This document shows positions 7,367-15,627 of a DNA stretch of 64,000 nucleotides, one piece after another (position 1 is the stretch's first letter; each line of letters starts with the position of its first letter). The position numbers and the translations under genes were made by a program. Origin of the DNA: Bacillota bacterium (lineage in GTDB: Bacteria > Bacillota > UBA4882 > UBA8346); the NCBI GenBank assembly GCA_023426245.1, contig JAFABB010000007.1:1-64000 (forward strand). The letters run 5' to 3'. Under the pieces are notes generated by a model. It did no database searches and was not told where the DNA came from. It saw nothing but the letters and a program-made list of their open reading frames with translations.

Positions 7367-9124
7367 ATGAAATCGAAACCGCAAACCTTTGTAAGATTTC
7401 TAACCTATGTTCGACCCTATTGGTTTTTTATCCTTTTAGGAGTCTTGGGCGGTATTGTAAAATTTACGGTACCCTTGTTGATTCCCCAGGTTACCCGGTA
7501 TCTGTTGGACCATGTTTATCTCAATCCTCAAATGAGTGTTGCTACCAAATTACATCAACTTTTTCTGGGAGTCGGTGGACTCATTTTAGTATTTATATTG
7601 GTATGGGCTCCCTTTACTTATTTGCGGCACTATTATACCGGCAAGGCCGGAAACCGCTCCGTCTTCGATTTACGCTGCGACCTTTATGAGAGAGTGCTAC
7701 GGATGTCGACTTCTTTTTTCCGGCGGCACCAATCCGGGGGGATTGTATCCCGGTTAATCAATGATATCGGACTGGCTCAAAATCTGGTGGGAAATGCTTT
7801 AACCAACGTTTGGATGGATAGCATTTCTTTAGGGGTCATACTTTATTTCTTATTCCAGATCGATTTGAAGCTGACCCTGGTAGCTTTGGTGACTTTTCCG
7901 GTCTACTTGTTTTTTTATCACAATTTAGGGCAAAAACTGAAAGTATCGAGTCATCAAATTCAACAGGAGATCGAAGCTATTTCCGGCAATGTGCAGGAAA
8001 AGATTGCCGGCAGTTTGGTGGTGCATGCTTTTAATCAGGAAAAAAGCGAACAGAAAAATTTCAACCGCGACTCGGAAAAACTTTTTTCAACCACAATGTA
8101 TAGTGTGTTTCTACAAAGCCTGAATATGGTGATTACCGGTGTGCTTACGAATTTAGCCCCGTTAATCGTGACAATCTACGGCGGGTATCAAGTAATTCTA
8201 GGCCATTTAACTGTAGGAGAATTGGTAGCCGTCGGGATGTACTTAAATCCCCTTTATTTACCTTTGCAGCGTTTTTCCGAGTTAAATGTGGTATTCTCCA
8301 GTTCCATGGCAGCGCTCGACCGGATCTTTGAAATCATGGATGAAGAGCCTGAGATTGCCGATAAACCCAATGCGCTAAAACTATCCGACGTCAGGGGAGA
8401 AGTGAGTTTTGAGGATGTTTGTTTTTCCTACCAAACGGAAAGCCCCATCCTGCACCAGGTTAATTTTACGGTAAAGCCCGGTGAGAAAGTCGCCATTGTA
8501 GGCCATAGCGGTTCCGGCAAAACTACTTTGGTGAGCTTGATACCGCGTTTTTATGATGTGGACTCGGGGGCGGTATTGGTGGATGGATATGATGTCAGGG
8601 ATTTAACTGTCAAATCGTTGCGGCGGCAAATCGGAATTGTTTTACAGGATCCGGTATTGTTTAGCGGGACCATTCACGAGAATATCCTTTATGGCAATCC
8701 CAAAGCCAGCCAGACCGAGGTTGCCATGGCTTGTAAAGCGGCCAATGCATACGACTTTATTAAGACTTTGCCTCAAGGCTTTGATACCGAAGTCGGGGAA
8801 AGGGGCGCTTTTTTGTCCGGAGGGCAGAAACAACGTTTGACCATAGCCCGGGCTTTTTTAAAAGATCCCAAAATTCTAATTCTGGATGAAGCTACTTCCA
8901 GTCTGGATACGGAGTCGGAACGGTTAATTCAAGAGGCTTTGGAGCGATTGATGGTCAACCGGACCACCTTTATTATCGCTCATCGCCTCTCGACCATCAT
9001 GACGGCAGACCGGATTTTGGTACTGCATAATGGTTCCATTGTCCAGTCCGGCACTCATGAGCAATTAATTCAACAAAACGGCATATACCAAAACCTTTAC
9101 TTTGGACAGTTTGCCGTAAAATAG
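7367..9124 (+). CDS. ABC exporter, fused permease-ATPase (MsbA/YknU type)
   Basis: 585 residues. Residues ~15-310 hold the six-helix type I exporter membrane domain (WFFILLGVLGGIVKFTVPLLI, then further hydrophobic spans). Residues ~340-580 hold the nucleotide-binding domain with Walker A GHSGSGKTT, Q-loop IGIVLQDPVLF, signature LSGGQKQRL, Walker B ILILDEATSSLD and the H-loop IIAHRLST. Such half-transporters dimerise and export lipids, peptides or drugs. The substrate is unknown. I chose the ATG at 7367 because GAGGTC lies 7 bases before it; the in-frame TTG six bases earlier is too close to that site. It is transcribed away from the pectinesterase operon and converges with the alpha-galactosidase gene, ending 10 bases from it. 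Confidence 0.9.
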   Translation: MKSKPQTFVRFLTYVRPYWFFILLGVLGGIVKFTVPLLIPQVTRYLLDHVYLNPQMSVATKLHQLFLGVGGLILVFILVWAPFTYLRHYYTGKAGNRSVFDLRCDLYERVLRMSTSFFRRHQSGGIVSRLINDIGLAQNLVGNALTNVWMDSISLGVILYFLFQIDLKLTLVALVTFPVYLFFYHNLGQKLKVSSHQIQQEIEAISGNVQEKIAGSLVVHAFNQEKSEQKNFNRDSEKLFSTTMYSVFLQSLNMVITGVLTNLAPLIVTIYGGYQVILGHLTVGELVAVGMYLNPLYLPLQRFSELNVVFSSSMAALDRIFEIMDEEPEIADKPNALKLSDVRGEVSFEDVCFSYQTESPILHQVNFTVKPGEKVAIVGHSGSGKTTLVSLIPRFYDVDSGAVLVDGYDVRDLTVKSLRRQIGIVLQDPVLFSGTIHENILYGNPKASQTEVAMACKAANAYDFIKTLPQGFDTEVGERGAFLSGGQKQRLTIARAFLKDPKILILDEATSSLDTESERLIQEALERLMVNRTTFIIAHRLSTIMTADRILVLHNGSIVQSGTHEQLIQQNGIYQNLYFGQFAVK

Positions 9125-9133
9125 CTTTTCGAC

Positions 9134-11329
9134 TTACAAGGCTTTCATCCGCCAGCAGACGCTTTGAAAGTCCCCCAACAATTTAGGGAGGGGAATATTG
9201 ATTCCGGCATTCATCAATTCATCTCCGGCAAAAATTCGGGTTTCACCATCAATCCGATAATCTCTCCCAGGATCCAAACCTTTCAGGCGGATCCTGCGAA
9301 GGGGAGGATTGGGTTTTGCAAGAACTTTAAAATAAAAGGCAACAGCTTCAGTTTTGTCATTTGTGACGAATATCCAGGCCGCTTCATTACCTTCAAAAGG
9401 GCTTAAAATTCTATAATAATCGCCGAACTGGACAACAGGACGGATTTCTTTATAAAAGGCCACTTGCTTTTGGACGAGTTGCTGTTCGGCCATGTCGAGC
9501 TTATTCAAGTCCAATTCATAACCGAAACATCCTGAGCTTGCAACGTGACCGCGGATTTCCAAGGAAGTATCCCGCACCAGCTGGTGATTGGGAACGGCTG
9601 ATACGTGAGAACCCATTGTAATCGCGGGATATACAATGCTGGTTCCATATTGGATTTTTAACCGGGCAATGGCGTCCGTATCATCACTGGTCCAAATCTG
9701 GGGCATAAAATAAAGCATTCCCGGATCGAAGCGGCCGCCTCCGCCGGAACACCCTTCAAATAAAATCTTCGGGAAGGAACCGGTGATCGTATCCATCATT
9801 TTATACAGATTCAGCATATACCGGTGGGCGGTTTCCCGCTGCCGGAGCGGAGGCAATTTGGCCGAACCGATTTCCGTCATGTTGCGGTTCATGTCCCATT
9901 TCACATAAGCAATCGGATGGCTGGCTAAAATATTGGTAAGCATTTGAGTCACGGCATGGCAGACATCATCCCGGGATAAATCGAGAATCAACTGCGATCT
10001 GGCCTGGGTGGATGGACGGTTCTCGATATGAAGACACCAATCAGGATGGGCGCGATATAATTCACTGTCTGGAGAGATCATTTCCGGCTCGAACCATAAT
10101 CCGAATTGAAGTCCATGCTTGCACACACGTTGAATTAAGTCCCCAAGTCCGCCCGGGAGTTTTTCCTTGTTTACAAACCAGTCCCCAAGAGAACTCTTGT
10201 CATTATTCCGTTTACCGAACCATCCATCGTCCAAAACAAATAATTCAATCCCCAATTCTCCGGCTATTTTGGCGATTTCTTCGATTTTCTCAGCGTTGAA
10301 ATCGAAATAAGTCGCTTCCCAGTTGTTAATTAAAACAGGACGCACTTGATCCCGGTACGCGCCGCGGCATAACCGGGTGCGGTATAATTGGTGGTAGGTC
10401 CGGGACATCCCTCCCAGGCCTTCCGCAGAATAAACCATCACAACTTCGGGAGTTTGAAAAGACTCTCCCGGCTCCAATAACCAGCTGAAATCAAAAGGGT
10501 TAATGCCCATGGCAATCCGGGTTGTCTTAAATTGGTCCACTTCGACTTGGCCTAAAAAGCTTCCGCTATAGACCAGACTAAAACCGTATACCTCGCCGTA
10601 ATCTTCAGTGCTATCTTTCCGGAGAAGCGCTAAAAAAGGATTATGCTGGTGACTGCTGGAACCCCGGCGGCTTTCGATTCCCTGGGAGCCGCTGAGTAAG
10701 GGACGCCTTTCCAGTTGCCTTTCACGAGCCCAGGCTCCCTCCAGATGCAACAAATCATAACCTGCATCCGGGAAATCGATGCTCATGCTCAAAACCCGTA
10801 AAAGTTGAAGCCGATTGGTTCCATTATTGATGAAACGGACTGAGCGGGTCATTCCATTACGGTTTTCGTAAATCGTATACGTTAGAAGGAGTGTTAAACC
10901 GCAAACCGGGTCATTTAGCTCGATTTCCAAAGAGGTAGCTTCCTGGTGGCTTTCCACATAAGTTGAGGGAAGGCCTTCCAAGGCAGGTTTGCCATGGATG
11001 ATCCGGTGCGCCCGATAATGAAAATCCACCAATGTGGAGCCGTTTTCCAGCTGAACCTGAAAGGCGGGCATCCGGAAATCCGAGTTGCCGTATCCCGGAT
11101 ATTCTTGAGGAAGAGTATCCAGAGAAAAGGAAGGATCGGACGGATCGGGGTTGGCGCAAAAAGAAGCACGTTCTGTAAATTGTAATAAATAATCCAGTTT
11201 CCCTGCGCGAAGTCTTTGCCCCCAATACAGATGGGCTAGATATTTATTTTTAACGATTTGGATCGCGTAACTCATCCCAGAGGATTGAAGGTGAAAGATA
11301 TGACTGGACGGGTCATAGAAAATGCTCAT
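9134..11329 (-). CDS. Alpha-galactosidase, GH36
   Basis: 731 residues, the usual length for family GH36. It hydrolyses terminal alpha-galactosides such as raffinose-family sugars and galactomannan oligomers. The start MSIFYDPSSHIFHLQSSGMSYAI is typical of the family and is preceded by GGAGGAATCC. Visible catalytic regions are LFVLDDGWFGKRN, YVKWDMNRNMTE (nucleophile Asp in KWD), LFEGCSGGGGRFDPGMLYFMPQIW and SDDTDAIARLKIQYG (acid/base Asp). The reading frame stays open for 498 bases upstream of this start, which is probably fortuitous or a remnant. No signal peptide is seen, so it acts in the cytoplasm on imported oligosaccharides. Confidence 0.92.
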   Translation of the reverse strand: MSIFYDPSSHIFHLQSSGMSYAIQIVKNKYLAHLYWGQRLRAGKLDYLLQFTERASFCANPDPSDPSFSLDTLPQEYPGYGNSDFRMPAFQVQLENGSTLVDFHYRAHRIIHGKPALEGLPSTYVESHQEATSLEIELNDPVCGLTLLLTYTIYENRNGMTRSVRFINNGTNRLQLLRVLSMSIDFPDAGYDLLHLEGAWARERQLERRPLLSGSQGIESRRGSSSHQHNPFLALLRKDSTEDYGEVYGFSLVYSGSFLGQVEVDQFKTTRIAMGINPFDFSWLLEPGESFQTPEVVMVYSAEGLGGMSRTYHQLYRTRLCRGAYRDQVRPVLINNWEATYFDFNAEKIEEIAKIAGELGIELFVLDDGWFGKRNNDKSSLGDWFVNKEKLPGGLGDLIQRVCKHGLQFGLWFEPEMISPDSELYRAHPDWCLHIENRPSTQARSQLILDLSRDDVCHAVTQMLTNILASHPIAYVKWDMNRNMTEIGSAKLPPLRQRETAHRYMLNLYKMMDTITGSFPKILFEGCSGGGGRFDPGMLYFMPQIWTSDDTDAIARLKIQYGTSIVYPAITMGSHVSAVPNHQLVRDTSLEIRGHVASSGCFGYELDLNKLDMAEQQLVQKQVAFYKEIRPVVQFGDYYRILSPFEGNEAAWIFVTNDKTEAVAFYFKVLAKPNPPLRRIRLKGLDPGRDYRIDGETRIFAGDELMNAGINIPLPKLLGDFQSVCWRMKAL

Positions 11330-11596
11330 GGATTCCTCCGTAACCAAGTATTTTTCGATCGACGGGTTATCGGGCAATATCCCAAAACTGAATTTCAGAT
11401 CTAGCATATTTTTAGTACCCGGTAATACTTCGAGGAAATTCCGGAAAAACCTGGGATGTTTAAATATTTTCCATAAACAATTCAAACAAAGTTTTCTTGA
11501 TTTTCCGGCCGACATCAGTCCCCAATGACTACGTTTAAGGGTCTTGGCAGTACGATTTAAACTTGTCCATCCGTATAAAAACCGGGATAAACGCAT
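11330..11596 (-). other. Possible small-ORF remnant in frame with GH36
   Basis: From an ATG at 11596 the minus strand reads MRLSRFLYGWTSLNRTAKTL and continues basic and aromatic through KSRKLCLNCLWKIFKHPRFF, with no stop before the GH36 start. The opening MRLSRFLY is, as far as I recall, similar to short conserved Bacillota proteins of unknown function. No good ribosome site precedes it. It could be a small gene that has lost its stop, or chance. It is not part of the canonical GH36 enzyme. Confidence 0.25.
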
Positions 11597-11666
11597 TTTC
11601 CGGTAGGATTTTAGGAACACGCCGCGAATATAGACATACGGAAAACAGCAATAAGAATGGACTAAA

Positions 11667-12422
11667 ATGGACCTTTTACTAACCTTACATCTTAATCTGT
11701 GGCAATGGATCATCGCGACTGCCTGTGGTTTGATGGTGGGTTTTTCTAAAACGGGCATCAGCGGAGTCAGCACCCTGGCAATACCCCTCATGGCCGGTTT
11801 GTTCGGCGGGAAATCCTCGGCTGCCATACTCTTGCCGATGTTGATTACGGGAGATTTGTTAGCGGTAAGGCATTACCGGAAGCATAACAATTGGGCCCAC
11901 ATATGGAGATTATTGCCCTGGGCCTTCGCCGGCCTTGGTTTGGGGTTGGCTATCGGCAATTTAGTCAGCGATAAGCAGTTCAAAATCATCATCGCCATTT
12001 CGGTTTTGTTTTTTTTAGTCCTAATGATTTGGCTTGAACGGCGGAAAGACGAATCCGCAATTTCAAACCATTGGTGGCTGACAGCCATTGTCGGACTTGC
12101 GGGTGGATTTACCACGATGATTGGGAATGCAGCCGGTCCGGTGATGACTGTTTATTTTTTATCGATCCGGCTCAATAAATATGATTTTATCTCCACCGGG
12201 GCTTGGCTTTTTGCCATTTTGAACCTGGCCAAATTGCCATTGCAAATTTTTTTTTGGAAAGCAATCACTCCCGCGACTTTGGCATTTGATGCGGTGATGG
12301 TTCCTGCCATTATTATAGGGGCTCTACTCGGAGTCTGGGTTATCCGGTGGATTCCGGAGAAACCTTTTCGTTACATCGTGATGGTATTAACTGCCGTTAG
12401 TGCGGTGAAATTATTTTTTTAG
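11667..12422 (+). CDS. TauE/SafE family membrane permease
   Basis: 251 residues with about eight hydrophobic spans. The N-terminal segment holds WIIATACGLMVGFSKTGISGVSTLAIPLMA (the G-x-x-K-T/G-G region common in TauE proteins), and a second half repeats the pattern at GLAGGFTTMIGNAAGPVMTVYFLS. The family exports sulfite, sulfoacetate or related organic anions, but many members have unknown substrates. The gene is divergent from GH36. The PHP-domain gene follows 15 bases after the stop, suggesting an operon. The ribosome site is weak. Confidence 0.82.
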   Translation: MDLLLTLHLNLWQWIIATACGLMVGFSKTGISGVSTLAIPLMAGLFGGKSSAAILLPMLITGDLLAVRHYRKHNNWAHIWRLLPWAFAGLGLGLAIGNLVSDKQFKIIIAISVLFFLVLMIWLERRKDESAISNHWWLTAIVGLAGGFTTMIGNAAGPVMTVYFLSIRLNKYDFISTGAWLFAILNLAKLPLQIFFWKAITPATLAFDAVMVPAIIIGALLGVWVIRWIPEKPFRYIVMVLTAVSAVKLFF

Positions 12423-12437
12423 ATTGGGAGGACTTCA

Positions 12438-13112
12438 TTGAAAACTTTTAAAATCGATATGCACGTTCATACCAGTGAAGTAAGTCCTTGTGGAAAAATA
12501 AGCGCACAGGATGTGGTTACTTTATATAAACAAGCGGGTTATGACGGTATTGTAATAACGGATCACTTTTATGACGGCTTTTTTGACGGGCTCTCCGAAC
12601 TTTCATGGGAAAAGCAAATCGATCGGTATTTAGAGGGCTACTCCAAGGCTTGGCATACTGGACGGGAAGTGGGGTTGGAAGTTATTTTAGGAATGGAGCT
12701 CCGTTTCTTCGGTAGTATGAATGACTATTTAATATACGGTGCGAATGAGTCCTTCCTAAAAGCCACCCCCTACCTTTTCATGAAGGATTTAAGAATATTT
12801 CATCAAATCGCCAAGGAAAATGATTTCCTTATCTACCAGGCACACCCTTTTCGTTCCGGAATGTCCCGTGCCAATCCGGAAGACATCGATGGCGTCGAAG
12901 TATTTAACGGCAATCAGCGGCATAACTCCAGGAATTCCTTGGCTTTTCGGTTTGCCAAAGATAACCACTTAAAAATGGTATCCGGTTCAGATTTCCACCA
13001 GCGTGAAGATTTAGGGCGCGGAGGCATCGAGATTGAGTGTCCGGTAAGGACTTCCGGGGAATTGGCAAGCATTTTGAAATCGGGAATGGGTATCAAACGG
13101 ATTGAGACCTAA
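12438..13112 (+). CDS. PHP domain metal-dependent hydrolase
   Basis: 224 residues. The PHP motifs are clear: DMHVHTSEVSPCG (HxH ligands), GIVITDHFYDGF (DH), GMELRFFG (Glu ligand), IYQAHPFR (His) and VSGSDFHQREDLGRGG (SDxH). PHP proteins hydrolyse phosphoesters using three metal ions; short stand-alone members often act on nucleoside or histidinol-type phosphates. The start is TTG at 12438 with GGGAGG seven bases before. It is the second gene in a pair with the TauE permease and is closed by a strong terminator. Confidence 0.85.
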   Translation: MKTFKIDMHVHTSEVSPCGKISAQDVVTLYKQAGYDGIVITDHFYDGFFDGLSELSWEKQIDRYLEGYSKAWHTGREVGLEVILGMELRFFGSMNDYLIYGANESFLKATPYLFMKDLRIFHQIAKENDFLIYQAHPFRSGMSRANPEDIDGVEVFNGNQRHNSRNSLAFRFAKDNHLKMVSGSDFHQREDLGRGGIEIECPVRTSGELASILKSGMGIKRIET

Positions 13113-13170
13113 AATGGAATGCAATATTCATTTGGAAGTGCAATCAATGAATCATTGCGGCGTCAAAATG

Positions 13171-13213
13171 AAACACACCCTTTGAATTTGTTATGGAAGG
13201 GGTGTGTTTTTAA
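13171..13213 (+). terminator. Terminator after PHP gene
   Basis: AAACACACCCTT and AAGGGGTGTGTTT form a long GC-containing stem followed by TTTT. It lies 60 bases after the PHP stop. A second, weaker dyad (CCCTACCT ... TAGGG then TTTTT) is seen near 13246-13290. Nothing else is visible before the Lrp gene. Confidence 0.75.
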
Positions 13214-13407
13214 TTTACCCGGACTGTTGCTGTGAGATAGGGGTGAAGCCCTACCTGAAAGTTTTAACCGTAAGGGAGGTTCTAGGGTTTTTGCCAGTAA
13301 TTGTTTTACTAAAAAGTATATTTCGTTTAAATTTATTAGGTATTTACAAGTGACTATTTAAAAATTTAAAATGAAGTCATAAGATGATAGGTAGAGGATG
13401 GATGAAA

Positions 13408-13938
13408 ATGGATTTTTTGGATATTAAGATTTTAAAATTATTGCAGACGGATTCGCGGATGACCGTATCACAGATTAGCAGCGAAATTAATCTATCCATA
13501 CCGGCGGTCAGCGAACGGTTGAAAAAACTTGAAGCCGGCGGCATTATCCAAAAATATACCACCATCATCAATCCGAACTTTTTCCATAAAGAATTGACTG
13601 CAGTCATGTTTATTACTTTGGAAAGGCCCAAGTTTACCGAAAAATTTGTAGAATTTGTCCAGGATGAAGATGAAATATTGGAATGCCATTACCTGGCGGG
13701 CGATTATGATTATGCTTTAAAAATCGTCACGGAAAACACTGCCACCCTTGAAAAGCTGTTAAACCGGATTAAAAGTGTTCAGGGGGTTATCAAGACCAGG
13801 ACCATCGTAGTCCTGTCCACGGTCAAGAATAACCATTCCATTGTTCCGAGTGAAAATACCCGTGCATTGGAAGATACTGAAACAAAAATGAGGAGGAGCG
13901 AAAATGATCATCGGAATCCCGAAGGAAATAAAAAATAA
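13408..13938 (+). CDS. Lrp/AsnC family regulator
   Basis: 176 residues from the ATG at 13408. An N-terminal winged helix (DIKILKLLQTDSRMTVSQISSEINLSIPAVSERLKKLEAGGIIQKY) is followed by the RAM/AsnC effector domain (ELTAVMFITLERPKF ... CHYLAGDYDYALKIVTEN ... VIKTRTIVVLSTVK). I chose this start because AGAGGA sits nine bases upstream; an ORF start at 13384 adds eight unsupported residues. The C-terminal ~25 residues are charged and overlap the alanine dehydrogenase gene by 35 bases. It very probably regulates that gene in response to alanine or another amino acid; this is inferred from the overlap and from known Lrp-ald pairs. Confidence 0.88.
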   Translation: MDFLDIKILKLLQTDSRMTVSQISSEINLSIPAVSERLKKLEAGGIIQKYTTIINPNFFHKELTAVMFITLERPKFTEKFVEFVQDEDEILECHYLAGDYDYALKIVTENTATLEKLLNRIKSVQGVIKTRTIVVLSTVKNNHSIVPSENTRALEDTETKMRRSENDHRNPEGNKK

Positions 13939-15022
13939 TGAAAACCGGGTGGCGATTACTCCAGCCGGAGTGAACGAATTAATCAAGTGCGGTCACAAAG
14001 TTTTAATTGAGAAGTCGGCCGGTAAGGGAAGCGGTATTGAGGATAGCGATTATGCGGCCGCAGGCTCCGACATGGTCGAAAAGAACATCGATCTTTATCA
14101 AAAATCGGATCTGATATTTAAAGTAAAGGAACCGTTGGAAAGTGAGTATAATTTACTGAAAGAGGGCCAAACGCTTTTTACCTATTTACACCTGGCCCCG
14201 AATCAGCCTTTAACCGAAGCGTTGCTCCGTAAAAAAATAACCGGGGTCGCTTTTGAGACTGTAAGATGCTCAAAAGGAACGCTTCCGTTGCTTACGCCAA
14301 TGAGCGAAGTTGCCGGCCGGATGTCGGTGCAAATCGGAGCCAATTTTTTGCAAAAGTATAACGGCGGCCGTGGTATTCTGCTTGGAGGGGTTCCAGGTGT
14401 AGCTCCTGCGGAAGTTCTGATTATCGGGGGCGGTGTCGTGGGCTTGAATGCGGCTAAAATCGCAGTCGGGATGGGTGCCAGAGTGACCGTTATGGATGTA
14501 AACAGCGCCCGTTTAGCTCAGCTGGATGATATTTTCGGAGGGCGGATAACTACTTTACTATACAATGAATATCAAGCCTCGGAAAAGGTGACAGAGGCCG
14601 ATTTGCTGATCGGAGCGGTTTTGGTCGCCGGTGCCAAGACGCCCAAAGTGGTTAGGGAAAACATGGTGAAAACCATGAAAAAGGGTTCGGTCATCGTCGA
14701 TGTGGCGATTGATCAAGGGGGATCCATTGAAACGATTGACCGGATCACCACCCATGATAATCCTTGTTATGAAAAATACGGAGTCATTCATTATTCGGTT
14801 GCCAACATGCCGGGAGCTGTTCCGCACACTTCAACTCATGCACTGGCAGGAGCTACTTTACCCTATTTATTGCAAATTGCCGGGAAGGGCGTAGAGCGGG
14901 CTATGTTGGAGGACGATGGACTCCTTGAGGGATTAAATACTTATCAAGGGAAAATTACGTGCGAACCGGTAGCCCGGGCCATGAATGCCGATTATGCTCC
15001 GGCCATGAAACTGATTGCCTAA
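13904..15022 (+). CDS. ald: Alanine dehydrogenase
   Basis: 372 residues, the normal length. It converts L-alanine and NAD+ to pyruvate, ammonia and NADH, allowing alanine to serve as carbon and nitrogen source. Visible landmarks are KEIKNNENRVAITPAGV at the N-terminus, IFKVKEP (substrate Lys), FTYLHLAP (catalytic His), the NAD-binding glycine motif GGGVVGLNAAKIAVGMGARV and VIVDVAIDQGG (catalytic Asp). GAGGAGCG precedes the ATG. The start lies inside the Lrp gene, indicating translational coupling. In spore formers this enzyme supports sporulation and germination. Confidence 0.95.
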   Translation: MIIGIPKEIKNNENRVAITPAGVNELIKCGHKVLIEKSAGKGSGIEDSDYAAAGSDMVEKNIDLYQKSDLIFKVKEPLESEYNLLKEGQTLFTYLHLAPNQPLTEALLRKKITGVAFETVRCSKGTLPLLTPMSEVAGRMSVQIGANFLQKYNGGRGILLGGVPGVAPAEVLIIGGGVVGLNAAKIAVGMGARVTVMDVNSARLAQLDDIFGGRITTLLYNEYQASEKVTEADLLIGAVLVAGAKTPKVVRENMVKTMKKGSVIVDVAIDQGGSIETIDRITTHDNPCYEKYGVIHYSVANMPGAVPHTSTHALAGATLPYLLQIAGKGVERAMLEDDGLLEGLNTYQGKITCEPVARAMNADYAPAMKLIA

Positions 15023-15113
15023 TTTTAAAGATTTAAAATCAACCCATGACCAAAGGGCTGTGATCAAAGTATTAAATTCAATCAATTTTGCAGGACTTAG
15101 CCATTGTTTAACG

Positions 15114-15164
15114 AAAAGGAATATATCTTTCCCAATATATAGGGAAGATGCATTTCCTTTTTTG
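15114..15164 (+). terminator. Terminator after ald
   Basis: AAGGAA, then ATCTTTCCC, pairs with GGGAAGAT, then TTTCCTT, with an AATATATA loop, followed by TTTTTTG. The stem ends only a few bases before the ribosome site of the next gene. Confidence 0.7.
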
Positions 15165-15186
15165 TTTTTTTGGGAGGTTTCACGAG

Positions 15187-15627
15187 ATGGCGGCTCAAAC
15201 TTTTGGATACTTGCTCGGTGGGATTATTCCTGCATTGTTACTTGGTATTTATAGTGTATTGCAGAAATTCAGTACGAAACAGGGAATCAGTCCCGGTATG
15301 TTGATGGTGGTAATGGGCTTGAATATTATGATAGTCGGGTTCGTCTATTGTTTTGTTTCCAAAGAGTATACCGTTACAATCCGTTCAGGACTTTCGGCAT
15401 CCATAACCGGAATTGTCTGGGGAATCGCAACAGTGTTGATCGCTGTGGCTTTGGCCAAATATAATGTGGCCATCAGCAAACTGGTACCTTTGTTTAATAT
15501 GAATACTTTAGTCGCCGTATGCTTAGGGCTCATTGTATTTAGTGAATGGAAAAATGTTCATGTTTTACAATTGGCTGTAGCTTCCGTGTTGATTATCATC
15601 GGAGGAATTTTAGCCACCAACGCTTAA
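15187..15627 (+). CDS. Small EamA/DMT-type membrane protein
   Basis: 146 residues with five hydrophobic segments, resembling half of a 10-helix drug/metabolite transporter: YLLGGIIPALLLGIYSVLQKF, MLMVVMGLNIMIVGFVYCFV, SASITGIVWGIATVLIAVALA, VPLFNMNTLVAVCLGLIVFS and LAVASVLIIIGGILA. One-half DMT proteins can dimerise into a transporter; the substrate is unknown. The ATG at 15187 has GGGAGG upstream. The gene ends tail-to-tail with the LysM-GH18 gene, overlapping it by 18 bases. Confidence 0.8.
   Translation: MAAQTFGYLLGGIIPALLLGIYSVLQKFSTKQGISPGMLMVVMGLNIMIVGFVYCFVSKEYTVTIRSGLSASITGIVWGIATVLIAVALAKYNVAISKLVPLFNMNTLVAVCLGLIVFSEWKNVHVLQLAVASVLIIIGGILATNA

Noticed and set aside
9134..11827. 897-residue alpha-galactosidase
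   Set aside because: The normal GH36 start with GGAGGAATCC lies at 11329; upstream codons are unlike GH36.
13207..13383. Riboswitch upstream of Lrp-ald
   Set aside because: Only a weak second dyad (CCCTA/TAGGG) is seen; no conserved aptamer that I recognise.
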